Source: Mytilinidion resinicola (lineage: Eukaryota > Ascomycota > Dothideomycetes > Mytilinidiales > Mytilinidiaceae). From it: 64,000 bases of DNA. Below are positions 21,655-32,561 of this stretch, in pieces. Position 1 is the stretch's first letter, and each line of letters begins with the position of its first letter. The stretch is from assembly GCF_010093595.1 (NCBI RefSeq), contig NW_022985450.1, positions 293,083-357,082 of the forward strand. The letters run 5' to 3'. Under the pieces are notes generated by a model. It had not been told where the DNA came from and made no database searches. It was given only the letters and a program-made list of their open reading frames with translations. Both the position numbers and the translations under genes were made by a program.

Positions 21655-22325
21655 GTATGTTGGAGGACTTCATGCAGTGGTAAACAGGCGCAAATAGTAC
21701 CCTATTTACCGCCCCTTCGATTTGTGCATTCTAGCTGTTTACATCTTGTTCTACCGTTTTTGACCTCGTTAGAGGCCTCCTGCACTGGTGAACGGGTGTA
21801 AACAGCGCGCATTTACCACCTTTCCAATTCGCGCTCTCCAGAATTTTACATCCTGTGCAGAAAGTTCAGACGTTATTGAGGAACCTCAAACGATGGCATA
21901 CCGTGATACGCACGCCTATCTAGCACCTCTCCAATTCGCGCTCTCGGGAGCTTTACATCCTGTGCAGAAAAATTAGACCTCGTTAGAGGCCTCCCGCACT
22001 AGTGAACGGGTGTAAACAGCACGCATTTACCACCTCTCCAATTCGCGCTCTTTCGACCTTTACATCCTGTGCAAAGAAATTAGACCCCGTTGAAGTACCT
22101 CAAACGATGGCATACCGAGCACTTCCCCAATTCGCGCTCTTGAGAATTTTACATCCTGTGCAGGAGATTCAGACCTTGTTGAGGAACCTCAAACGATGGC
22201 ATACCGTGATACGCACGCCGATCTAGTGCCTCTCTAATTCGCGCTCTTGAGAATTTTACATCCTGTGCAGAAAAATTAGACCTCGTTGAAGAACCCCAAA
22301 CGATGGCATACTGTGATACGCCCTC
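21655..22325 (+). repeat. tandem satellite, about 107-bp unit, about 6 copies
   Basis: The landmark CCAATTCGCGCTCT occurs at about 21824, 21931, 22038, 22127 and 22235, with a diverged copy at 21714. It is followed each time by TTTTACATCCTGTGCAG and TTAGACCTCGTTGA. Two alternating variants follow: GGCCTCC-GCACT-GTGAACGGGTGTAAACAGC, and AACCTCAAACGATGGCATACCGTGATACGC. Open frames inside the array are by-products of the repeat. The array separates the small 115-aa gene from the RRM gene. Confidence 0.8.
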
Positions 22326-22688
22326 TATACTCGAAGCCCTACAACTACAAATTTCGCGGTCCAAATCTCACAATATTCCACTGCCTGTTTACATCGCTCT
22401 ACCACCGTCTGAAGTCCCTCAACATGTTTCCCAGATAGTCAAAACATCACACAAGTCAGTTCAAATCATGAGGGGGGTATACGATCCCATTTCTGGGAAG
22501 GCTTGAATTAGCTACAGGAAGGGAAGTCCAAAGCCAGAGGGCCCAAATCGCTCCTATGCTCCGCACATGCTAGCCAACCCGACAGACCGCTGAAGACGCC
22601 TCAATGCACCGCCCAACACTCCAAATCCCTAGCCACCAGGCTCCGATTCCAAGAGTCAAGTTAGAACAGTAGAGAAATAGGCTCTGAA

Positions 22689-24196
22689 TCACAGGTCCAA
22701 GTCCAGGTCCATGTCGTCGGCTTTGGCAGCCGCAGGGGCAACTACTGCCGCCGGGGCCTGCTTCACAGGCTCGGCTCCACCAGCAGCGTCCTTGGACGCG
22801 AAATACGCGTCCATTTCCTTGTCGAGTTGCTCTTGCGTCAGCTTTGGGCGCTCGGCTCTGCCACCACGGCGGCCTTGCGTGGCTGGCTTCCGCTCCACAC
22901 GATTGCCGCCAGCGCGCGGGCCCAGCACGCCAGATTCGCGGTGCGGCGGGACGTAGCGGTCCATCGCGGGGCGTCCGCGTCCCCCCTTCGTGCCCTTGTC
23001 GTCACTAGAGCGCCTGCTGCTGTTGTACCCGCGGTTGCTGCTGTCACGCCGGCTGTCGTTGCGGGGGCCCTTTGCCTGGCCTCGCTCGGTGCGATTGTTG
23101 ATTCTTCCACGCGAAGTGTCGCGGTTGTTGACGATCGGGTTCTCGATCCGCTCGAACAAAGAGCGCTTTTGAGTGGAGTTGCGGGCCGTGATACTCGCAG
23201 TGACGGGCTTTCCGTACGCTTTGGCCCCGTGAATGTCACGCACAGCGGCACGAGCGGTGTCCTCGTCCTTGTAGGTGATGTGCGCGATACCGGTAGATCG
23301 GTCCGTACGGTCAAAGATCAGTTTGACCTCCAGCGCGTCGCCGAACTGTTCGGCCAGGTCGCGAACTTCGGACTCGGAGACATCGTGAGGGAAGCCACGG
23401 ATCGTGACTTGAACGCCGGGGGTACTGCGCGATTGGTTAGCATGTTAGGGTAATGGGAGTAGGAGCTGCTTACATCTTCGGGCCGCGGGCTTGATTGTAG
23501 CTGTCGAGAGGCTTGAAGGCCTGACGGTCATTCTTCCTGTACGGACGGTCTGGGAGGAATCAGCATGGTTGGAGGGTCAGGGCGATGGGAATTCGTACCG
23601 TCTTCGTCGCCCTGCCAACGGTCATGGACCCATTCTGCCCTGTGGAGTGTCAGAGTTTGTTTCTCACGAGTGAGGGTGGGGGTAACTTACTTGTCAAGCT
23701 GGTCGGGCGTAGGACCCTGATTGTAGTCGTCAGACTGCTGGAAGAATTGATGTCAGCATAAATCTTCTAGAATGTGACTCGCTCCCAGGCAGCCTCGTCC
23801 GTTGTCAGACGTCAGGAGACAATCGATCGGGAGGGAAGGATGTTGCTTGCAATATCACAGCAGGGAGGAAGAAAGACCTGGGCCCAATCAGTTAGACTTG
23901 CGATTGAAGGGTGTTTGCGCCGTTGGAAGCTTACCTTGTGATGTTCGGCGCCGTTGCCATGACCTGCTGCGTCCTTGAAAGCGTAACCCACGTCGTCGTA
24001 GCCGTTGTTGTCGTAGTATCCATCGTCGTTATAGGCGGCGTCGTGCTCTCTGAATGAGGACGAGGCCCCCTGGTACTGCTGTAGAAGGGGAGGGGGGTTA
24101 GCTGAAGTACGAAAGGTGAGGTTCGTGGGTTGCGCGAGCTTTGAGCTGCGCGCGCTGGAGACGTACCTGACGGTTGTTGCGATTGCGGTACGCCAT
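22689..24196 (-). CDS. RRM protein of the REF/ALY (Yra1/Mlo3) type
   Basis: Six exons (24196-24167, 24078-23935, 23737-23691, 23639-23599, 23549-23474, 23424-22689) give 357 aa. The N-terminus is Gln/Asp/Tyr-rich. The RRM at about residues 117-190 has RNP2-like VTIRGFP, an RNP1-like GIAHITYKDED, and AKAYGKPVTASI as its last strand. A long Arg/Gly/Ser region follows (RRSSDDKGTKGGRGRP), then the KLTQEQLDKEMDAYF box, which matches the C-terminal FoP/REF box that contacts the Sub2 helicase. It is a nuclear mRNA-binding and export-adaptor candidate, though the architecture is not identical to Yra1. Introns 1 and 2 end in CAGCAG, so alternative NAGNAG acceptors could add or remove one glutamine at each. 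Confidence 0.82.
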
Positions 24197-25419
24197 CGTG
24201 CTTGCGAGGGCGAAGGGTGTTGTAGATGTAGATGGAAGGTAGTGTCGAGATCCTCTGGGCACGGCTCTGGGTGAATGCAGAGTCGATTGTGATTGTCGAG
24301 GAGCGGAGGAGAGGTGGTGGAGTGACGTTGTCGCGGTCGAGGACGTGAACTTTATGATGAAGCTTGGCGACATGGCGACCCTGCTGACTCAGGCAGCCCC
24401 ACGGTAACTAACGGCGACAGCAGGGCAAGCCCTCAACACCAAGGCGATGCTTAGCACCATCGCCAGCCTGTCCACATGTCCATTCTCCATCCCAGCTGGT
24501 TGGAAAGCGGATGTATATGGGCTGGGGCACCCCTTCCTTGCATCTCACCCCTCGTTCCTGCGGATTCTGAGCCCTTGGACTGAGTATCATGTGGGCAAAC
24601 GTGTCTCTGCACGGTAGATGAGTGCTTTCCTTCGTCCCTCGTGCATTGTACATAGACAGCATCCGGTAGTGATAAGTATTCGGCTGTGCAGCAGCCACAA
24701 AGCACATAAGTCCTCTAAGGACGAACAGCGATGCCACGAGGCTTGCAGCATCGCCGCTTGTGACTTGGATGAACATAGCGGTAAGTCCGGCGGTAGAGTA
24801 TTATAACCCAAGAAGGACTGCCAAAGGGAGCTCTCTGGCGATGTCTTAACTGTCCCAGGCTCGGGTGGCAATCGACAAGTATTCTGTTTGCTCGTAATCT
24901 CATTCTCATGTGAAAATCGTCCAGGGGATTTGCTCTGGTGTTTGCCCCTGATGAACGAACAATGACACCTCTAGACGAAGCTTTGGAATCACGGTGACAA
25001 GTCTATCCATTCTCTTCATCTCCATGAGGTCGGGGAGAGATGCTGGTTGAGTTTGTGGGGTTATCCCCTTCGAAGATGCCTGCGGTCCTTGTCGCCGGTT
25101 TTCTGCGCAGGAAGATCGAGGAGCACCATCTTGCAACTTTCATCCTCCTCTTTGCCGGGCCCCTTTCATCATCATCTACCGCGAGGCGCCATTATGGAAG
25201 CAATGTTTCATAATGCTATTGCCCCTCGTGTTTGCGCAGGCGCTTCTTCCCTCCTGTTCTTTTCGGGCGGTCGCCCACCTCCGCGACAACACCACCCAAG
25301 GCTCAACACCACACACCTCTTTATTCAGCGCCTCGCGACTTATGGCCGAAATAGGCGGGCCATGACGAAGAATCATGCGTCCAGCGGCAAGCCCCCGACC
25401 GCCTCTCATCTCCTCGCCT
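24197..25419. other. gene-free stretch
   Basis: No family signal occurs in any frame. Open frames here are short and overlap on both strands. This is the left edge of the gene-poor compartment that runs to 33.5 kb. Confidence 0.5.
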
Positions 25420-26190
25420 CCTTGTCCTTCGCGCGGCCTAGGGAACCGCACATTCTTGAGCCCTCTCGCCGCCTTACGCCTACGCAACGAACGAGCACCG
25501 AGCGCCATGCGGATCAGGACAACTTGGGCGGGGGCATGGCGGGAAGGTAGTCAGGAACTCCCCCGACCCGCCGTCCATGCACTATTTTCGACCGGCAAAG
25601 AAACCGTCGTCCCTGGAGTGCGCTTGCCGATTTGCACTTCCACCACGGACAAAGACCGAGCGCTACACGGGATCGGGATACTTGCGGTGGACAGAACAGC
25701 AAAGCGATTGGGAGCGCCCGATCATCTCCTCTCCTTGTCGTCCAAGCTGCAAAGAAATGCCCAATATCGGAAGTCCACCACCACATCATGCTTACACAAC
25801 GAACAAAGATCGAGTGTTGCGCGGACCTGGATACTATCAGCAGGAATATGACAGCATGACACTCATGGCTATCACGGTCTGCCGACCATCTACGTTCTTA
25901 GTGCGACGAAGAAACGGTCGTCTCCGGAGTCCCCTCACCGCCACATAGCCACGCCACGGGCAAACAGCAACCTCTTTGCGGATCATGACATTTGCGGCGG
26001 GTTATGACAGCTGGACGGATAAGTGCCCCGACTTGGGCTATTCCTCCTCAATCTTTGCGCCGCGAAGGAACCCTCCATCCTGACATCGCTTGCTGGCTTA
26101 CCCCTATACCATAGACAAGCGCCAAAGTCTATACGGATCGGGACATTTGGAGGGGGTTTAGGACAGCAAGTCAGCCAGGAGCACTACATA
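25420..26190 (+). repeat. degenerate tandem repeat, about 155-bp unit, about 5 copies
   Basis: Blocks resembling CGAACAAAGACCGAGCGCTACACGG then GATCGGGACA-TTGCGG-GGG recur at about 25488, 25648, 25799, 25958 and 26113 (spacing 151-160). A second landmark, AAAGAAACCGTCGTC-CTGGAGT, recurs between them (25590, 25905 and a diverged copy near 26065). Copies differ by many substitutions and small indels, so the array is old. It carries open frames of up to about 160 codons, but none is consistent from unit to unit. Confidence 0.65.
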
Positions 26191-29059
26191 GCCGCTCTTC
26201 CGACTAGGCCGAGACGGCTTCATCGCAGCTTGGTAGGTTGACCCCACAATCGACCGCATCGGCCAGCCGGGTCGTCAAAAAAGGCCGCAGCTAGGATAAA
26301 AGTGGTGGAGACCAATTCCATATGTGCAGGCGGACACGCATAACGGAATCTTCAGACGCTGGAATCGCCAGAAGCCGGGGTGACGAGGACGTCTTCCTTC
26401 GAACAGCATGCCCTCATTTACCGCGTCGGACAGGCCCTACAGAGAATTCAAATGCCGAACGCAATTCCAGTACAGTCACGCTAGCCTGCTAGCTGATCTG
26501 CAAGGAGTGGACACGGATCATAAATATATCGACAGTCCAAGCTCCAGAAAGTATAGGGATGAGCCGGCTCTCATTCGGGCACCAGCCAGATCTCCAGCCT
26601 GCTCGGACTATCCAAAGCCTGCGAAACACGTCGCATAAGCATACAGCTTAGTCCGCTCTATGTCTCCTTCTAGCTCGGCGCCAGATTTCATCGGATGGAC
26701 TCTTCCAGTTGCCAGGGTAGCCCGTGCTGACCACCCTGTGAGTTTGCTCTGTGATCAGTATTCTGTATATTAATAGGGTTAACCAGCAAACTGAGGAATC
26801 ACGGTAAATGACAACAGCTAACTGCTTTGAGTCGCCGTAGCCGAGTCGAAATCGATAAGCAAAAAGACCTGCCACCCTGGCCTCCAGATTACTTGACCGA
26901 TCGAATCCTTTTACGCCGCAGCGCATACAGACGACATTTCCCGGTCCAACGGCTAGAGGAAATGCAAGGATCCAGAAGTTTTCTCAGAAGACCAAGGCCG
27001 AGATCTATGAAGGGAAAGTATCAGGTAGCTGAGACCTTCCCCATACTATAGCCGAGATACCGAGAGAGAAGGCATGGGAGCTTGGGCAGCATGATTCCCT
27101 GGACCTAGAAACGAGACTGCTGCGCTCGCGCTCACGATGGCCAAGGCCCTGACGTTAGGAACGGTATTCTCGTGGCGTTCGAAAAGATATACAACCAATG
27201 ACGGGACTAGAAAGAGATGAAGAGAAGACTGGAAGACCCACAACTTGACAGCGTACAGAACATAGAGAAGAGAATAGTGCATTCTCAGGGCCATCGAAAA
27301 GCCCGCTCAATGGAACCGCAAACCTAGGAAGAGATGGAAGTGATAATTCAAGAGATGAGATGAAAGTGATGATTCAAGAGATGAGATAAAGTATACAAGA
27401 AAGAGATGAGCCCCCATCAGCCAGCAGATGGTGGGTCGAAATGTATCCCCGTCTTTAAGCCGCAGAGGAAAGGATCTTGTCCGTGCAGCGCTAGATTAGG
27501 GATCGCCAGCGTCTCACAGCAGGAAGGCCCCCGTACGGGTTCCGAACGACCACTAGAGAGGACAGCATTGATCTTGCGCTTTGACATGCATGGCATGCTG
27601 AGGTATGCATCTATCAACATGAACAGTTGAAGACGTTCCTCTCGCGCTCGTGTTGGGAAAGAGACGGGTGTCCTTCAAGTAAGAGATGGAAAAGGGGTTG
27701 GCTAGACGAGACGGCTGCCCAAGGCGCTGGTCAGATGCCCCTGTGTGAGCCCTGTGTGAGCCCTGTGTGAGTTGAATCAGGAAGTAAGAGCTGGAACAGC
27801 ATTTAAGACGGGACGCCATGCGTAAGTGATGGATGGAGCCTTCTCGTTTGAAGTACCTGGGTGAAAAACTCATTCAAATTGGAGAAGATATACCGGAACG
27901 AGGTCGATGGAACTGACAAAGGCGGACGAGCTCTTGAGTAAAGACTGAGACTACAGTCAGCGGCATTCCATCCAAGTTCCTATCTTCCTTGTTCTTCTTG
28001 TCGAATAAGTCCAGGATGCCACGACGGTCTCCACTTTCCTCGCCCTTGCCTAGCTTCTTTCCTTCGCGGCATGGGGAACTCGCTGCTGGTGTCGGATTGC
28101 TTCCCTGTGTGCTTCATCAGCCCAATTATATCTCTCCGGTTTCTCAAATGATACTCGTCCATCATTATCCTCGATATCCTACTCGGAAAAACCTAAAGAC
28201 AGCATCGGAAGGAGGTGCGCCTCCCAGTCGAAAATGTCCGGCTGGTCGTTGCGGTTGAGCTTGTTCATGTTGTCCATGATGACAGGTCAGTGCTTTGGTC
28301 CGTGATGGCTCAAGTGTTATGATGGACCAAGAGGCTCGTGGTGGTTGACTGGCCGAGCTCTAGATGTTTGCGTTCGAGGTGGTTTCGAGCATTCTATCCT
28401 AGACTGCGACTTATATCAGCAATGTTCGATCCAACTCTCCTGATATCACGGTTGAGGTCCATCCGCCATCGATCTAGGACTCACCCAGAATGAGGCATCG
28501 AACAATCAGCTCTATCCAAGCCTATTCCACCAAGACGTGGCTACCTCTGGGACCAAAGTGGTAGCGAATAGGGATGTACGACTCAGAATACCTCCACCGT
28601 CTCCATCGCTGCCATGCAGAGCTGAATACGTGGTAACTTCAAATGTCGCTCGCCGCGCTGATTCCGATTACGGTTCTCTTCGCCCTGCATGAGGCGACCC
28701 TCTTATGCTAATTTTCAGTGTGTTGTTTGACAATGTCTATTTGACCAAGCCCATCCAGCGCGGCGATTTTGTTTCGATCTTGGCTTGCGGAGACGAGGAC
28801 GCCATTGCTATGGCAGACGTACTCGACAACCGCGTGCCGTGGGTTGTTGAACCGCTGTGAAGCTTGTTCTCGTTGATTTTATCTTAGTTATGCGTGCGTG
28901 CGCGGACTGCGTACGGCGAAAGAAGCAGAAGGAGAAGCCGCTTACTGTATCTCTGCTGAGGATATTCCCGTCGATTATGCAGCCGGCTGCGTCTGGATCG
29001 AGTTTCTCCGAGTCGAATGTTGGTTTGTCGAGGCAGCGGAGGTGGAGATGTCGAGAACG
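26191..29059. other. gene-free stretch with short minisatellites
   Basis: Nearly 2.9 kb without a recognisable gene. It contains an imperfect 26-bp repeat (GATGAAAGTGATGATTCAAGA type) at 27331-27388 and three perfect copies of the 11-mer CCCTGTGTGAG at 27739-27771. A frame near 28790 ends AMADVLDNRVPWVVEPL at a stop, but I cannot connect it to a family. Decayed coding DNA is possible here. Confidence 0.45.
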
Positions 29060-29850
29060 CTTTGACTCTTGGGAGAGGCAAATCACGCCCAGCAGCCTCG
29101 CCGGCTGGCACAGCTATCATGATGCCGGAGCCCTCCGATCGCGGCAAGGAGATGTCAACTTGCTGTATCATCAGGTTCGATGTGGGTGGTGTCTCTGTCC
29201 GTGGGTGTTGAGGAAATGGAGCTGGCTAGCCTCGCCTTACCCGGAAGCAAGTCACGCCCAGCAGCCTCGTCAGCTGTCGTAGCTGCTGTGAAGCCGGAAA
29301 CCCCCGACAGTGGCAGCGAGAAGTCAGCGTGCTGTATCATCAGCTTCGATGTGGCTGATGTGTCTTTGTGTGGGTGTTGGGGAGAGGGAGCTGGCGGGTC
29401 TCTTCTTACCTGGAAGCAAGTCGCGCTCAGCGGCCTCGTCGTCTGGCGTAGGTGTCGTGAATCCGGAGGCCCTGACAGCGGCAGCGAGAGGCCAGCATGC
29501 TGCATCATCAGCTCCTATGCAGACGATGTCTCTTCGTGTTGGTGTAGGGTAGACGGCGCTGACGGTTCTCATCTTACCTGAAAGCAAGCCTCGTCCATCA
29601 GCCTCGCTAGCTGGCAAAGCTGTTGGCGAGCTGGAAACCTCTGGTGGCGGCAAGGAGACGTCAGCTTGCTGTATCACCAGCTTCAATGTTGGTGGTGTGC
29701 CTTTGCGTGAACGTGGGGAGGATGAGGTTGGCGAGTCTCATCCTACATGGAAGTAATCCACGCCCACCAACCTCGCCGGCTGGCACAGCTGTTGAGCAGC
29801 CGGAACCCCCCGACAGCGGCAAGGAGACGTCAGCTAGGAGGCTCAACTGC
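29060..29850 (-). repeat. tandem array, 169-bp unit with splice-like signals, about 5 copies
   Basis: Units repeat with a spacing of 169, 168 and 169 bp, measured between GTAAG/GTAGG motifs on the minus strand at 29746, 29577, 29409 and 29240. Read on the minus strand, each unit has a block of 90-91 bp (GCTGACGTCTCCTTGCCG ... GGCGTGACTTGCTTCCGG). A block of about 78 bp follows, beginning GTAAG and ending GCTGATGATACAG, which looks like an intron with a CTGAT branch. The 90-91-bp blocks translate to related peptides (ADVSLPLSG...EAAGRDLLP). However, joining them does not keep one frame: stops appear after one or two joins. It may be a decayed gene fragment amplified in tandem. Confidence 0.7.
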
Positions 29851-30119
29851 TCAGGCATAGGTGGTATAAGGTGGTGATAGTGAATTAGGGGTCAATTCGA
29901 GGTGGAATTCGCTATGTGTGGTGTTGCTGCCCCTAAAGCTGCCCACGTCACGTGGTCGCCCACAACGACCTCAAAACAAATTCCTCGCGCCAGACTTCAC
30001 GCTCTTTGGCCCACAGATCTACACCGCGCACCGCATCACCACCAGATCTGTCTGTGCAGCTCCTGGAGCACCCAAACAACCTCAAAACCATCGCCATCAC
30101 CACCATCATCACCATCATC

Positions 30120-30757
30120 ATGGCCACCCAGGCCACAGGGGGCCACCCTGCCGCCGAGTAAGTGACAGCCCTGATCTGCACCCCCAGACTGCACCCAACC
30201 TCACGAGATCTTGCCTACCGGCTGAGGCTGTTGGCAAGCCTCGAGTCTCTACCTTCACGCGCAGGATCTCTTAGTCACCGAGCAGATTTAGCTAACCCCG
30301 ACACAGCGCCGCCACCGTCGCCGCGCAGGAGGAGGAGGAGGAGGAGAAGAAGAAGACGCTGGAGCTGCACGCCGCCGCGTAAGTCCACCCACCACCCACC
30401 ACCCACACCCTATATCCTGACACAACTCTAACTGTTTTGGCCAGCGCCGCCACCATCGTGTGGACCCCCTCGGGCCGTCGCGCCCAGCGCACGCAGGAGC
30501 AGAGCTGGTGGAGGATGAGGGGCCCGCACCTCGAGCGGCGGGCGGAGAGGATGATGCAGGCGCTGCTGGACGGACGGAACGAGTCCGTCCAGCAGCACCT
30601 CGCTGTCCTGGACCTCCTGCCGCCCGAGGTGCGGCAGCAGCGCGCAAAGGAGAGGCGGGAGAAGGAGAAGAGGGAGAAGGAGGTGCGGGAGAGGCGGGAG
30701 AGGGAGGCGGAGGCGGAGGCGGAGCGGCGGTTTGGGGAGAAGATTGGGGGGGAGTAG
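30120..30757 (+). CDS. small coiled-coil hypothetical protein
   Basis: Three exons, 30120-30157, 30307-30378 and 30445-30757, join into 140 aa. The introns are 149 and 66 bp, with GTAAGT donors, GCTAACC and TCTAACTG branch sites, and CAG acceptors. I do not recognise the family. The protein has an Ala-rich start, a Glu/Lys run (EEEEEEKKK) encoded by a GAG repeat, then TIVWTPSGRRAQRTQEQSWW and a charged helix. Its C-terminal third is a strongly charged single helix or coiled coil (RREKEKREKEVRERRERE). It has no signal peptide. The region just upstream is a CAC/CAT triplet microsatellite. It is the only convincing protein gene between 24.2 and 33.5 kb. Confidence 0.6.
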
Positions 30758-30939
30758 GGGGAGAGGGGCGGAGAGGGGGGAGGGGGGAGGGCCGGAATTG
30801 GCCGAGTGGAGCAGACTGCCTGACGCTCAATGAAACCTTCTTGAAAGACCTCGCCGCGGAGCAGCGGGAGGCAGAAAGCACACATACTAGTCCTGACTTG
30901 AGTGATGTGGAGTGATAGCAATGGCTCTAGAACGTGATT
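30758..30939. other. short spacer before satellite
   Basis: This is the 3' flank of the small coiled-coil gene. It starts with a purine-rich GGGGAG run (30758-30790), and no gene is seen. Confidence 0.4.
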
Positions 30940-32010
30940 TGATAGCTATCTAGGAAAGGTGGAAGGTACAGGCTTGATGTTGAGACACGGGAGAAAGGAT
31001 ATCTACCTTGGATGCCGATGCGTGAGGTGCTACGAGCTATTGAAGATGGTATACACAGGATGTAGCAGATTCAGGACTTCATATCAAGACTAGGCGTAAA
31101 GAAGGATCTTTCCAGGTGGATACCGGCACCTGTGGTGCTATAGCAGACCGGAAAACATATACACGGGATGCACAAGATTCAGCACTACAGATCTGAATGA
31201 AGCTAAGGCAAAATATTCTCACATAGAAGCAACCGTCTGAGGTGCTGCGAATGACTCAGAAATGTACGTGAACGAAAATCATGAATTTCCAGGCGGATGC
31301 CGGCGCGTGAGGTGCTGTGTCAGGCCTAAAACCATATACTTAGAATGTAAGAGGTTCGAGACTATAGATCTGAACGAACTAAAGAGACAGATCCATCCAT
31401 GAAAGCAACCGGCTGAGGTGCTACGAATGGCTCAAGAATCCATGTGTAAGATGTAAAGAATCGAGTGTCCAAATCTGCGGTGTATCGAAAATCATGCATT
31501 TCCAGGCGGTTGCCGGCGCACGAGGAGCCATCTTGGGCCACAAGGAACAGGCACCAGATGTAATAGAGTCGAGACTGTAGATCTAAACTCGGTACATACG
31601 CGTGGACTTACATATTAATAGAGGCGTCTGGGGTGCACATCCCGGTCAAGAGACAGTCGTATAAGATGTACTAGATTCGAGGTTTTAAATTAGCAGTGGG
31701 TTAAAAGCTACGGAGTTTCGGTTGGATGCAGGTGTCTGAGGTGGTAACACTGCCGAATAGAGATACGCATATTATGTAATGAATTGAGCTCGTAAATCAG
31801 GAGTCGGTGTAAAGAGGGCGATTTGTACGTGGTGGCCGGCGTTCAGTGCTACGGATGGTTATATGAGATGAGCATGGGATGTCATAGTTCGACGCCCTAA
31901 ATCTGCGGGAGAGGAAAATTCGTAGACTAACACGGGTTTGCTAGCGCCTGAGGTGCTGTGATACATTGAGAAATTGAATAGACGATGTAGTAGTCTCGAG
32001 GCTGTGTATC
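30940..32010 (+). repeat. degenerate tandem satellite, about 106-bp unit, about 10 copies
   Basis: The landmark (GCCGGCG-)TGAGGTGCT occurs at about 31023, 31128, 31235, 31305, 31412, 31517, 31624, 31732, 31838 and 31946. Most spacings are 105-108 bp, with one short interval of 70. Each unit also carries ACACGGGATGTA-like and GGTTCGAGACTATAGATCTGAA-like blocks. Copies are strongly diverged and AT-richer than flanking genes. No frame persists through the array. The period matches the 21.7-kb array, and both share GAGGTGCT and ACAGGATGTA words in opposite orientation. Confidence 0.75.
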
Positions 32011-32039
32011 TCGATAGGGTGTAAAGTAGCGTTTTGGCA

Positions 32040-32330
32040 TATGAACAAAGCTTCAAGCGCAGTTGCGAAAAGATGCGCAGCAAGAAGAGAAAGAGAAGCT
32101 ACAGAAGCAGGCTTAAACGGCTGCTTGTATTGCTCAACAAAAAGAGGAAGCACGTGAGAAGAAGGAAGCAAAGCAGGCAGCTGCATAATTGATTGGTAAA
32201 AGTTAAAGCTAAGAAGCTATTTGCACCAAAGAAATCAGGCTCAAAAAAGGCAGAATAGAAGGTGATGATTGAGGTGGAGGAGGAGGCCTCTATAGCTACA
32301 GGCCTGCCCCGGCGTTAAAAGAGGCTTCCT
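32040..32330 (+). mobile_element. decayed DDE (pogo/Fot1-type) transposase C-terminus
   Basis: Translating the plus strand gives a lysine/glutamate/glutamine-rich tail (LRKDAQQEEKEKLQKQA, then TAACIAQQKEEAREKKEAKQAAA) broken by TAA and TAG codons. That composition and ending are typical of the C-terminal region of fungal pogo/Fot1-family transposases. Several stops could come from CAG/CAA to TAG/TAA changes, as repeat-induced point mutation would cause. No DDE catalytic core and no terminal inverted repeats are visible. The assignment rests on composition and is moderate. Confidence 0.5.
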
Positions 32331-32561
32331 TTTTGGTTTGATGTTGACGTCGTTATTATAGAATGAAAGAGCGGCCTCGGTTGCCTCACCTCCTTGATTT
32401 TTGTGTATATAAGACGCTGCGTTGATTTTCGAAATCCGTGCACAAGTGGTGGCCGTGCACGAGGTGGTGGGGCAGACTTCTAATGGGAACGGGTTGTCCC
32501 GGGACAGAGCGGCTTTTATGTAAACTACTTATATTCAAAATTTCAACGAATCTCCATCTTC

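Noticed and set aside
25047..25550. 167-codon open frame as a gene
   Set aside because: It overlaps a degenerate tandem repeat, overlaps similar-length frames on the other strand, and shows no domain or consistent codon pattern.
29902..30274. longer upstream open frames overlapping the small coiled-coil gene
   Set aside because: They run through a CAC/CAT microsatellite and lack splice or start support; the three-exon frame from 30120 explains the region better.
30288..30921. 197-209-codon minus-strand frames as genes
   Set aside because: They are antisense to the GC-rich exons of the coiled-coil gene and consist of Pro/Ser/Ala low complexity, a composition shadow.
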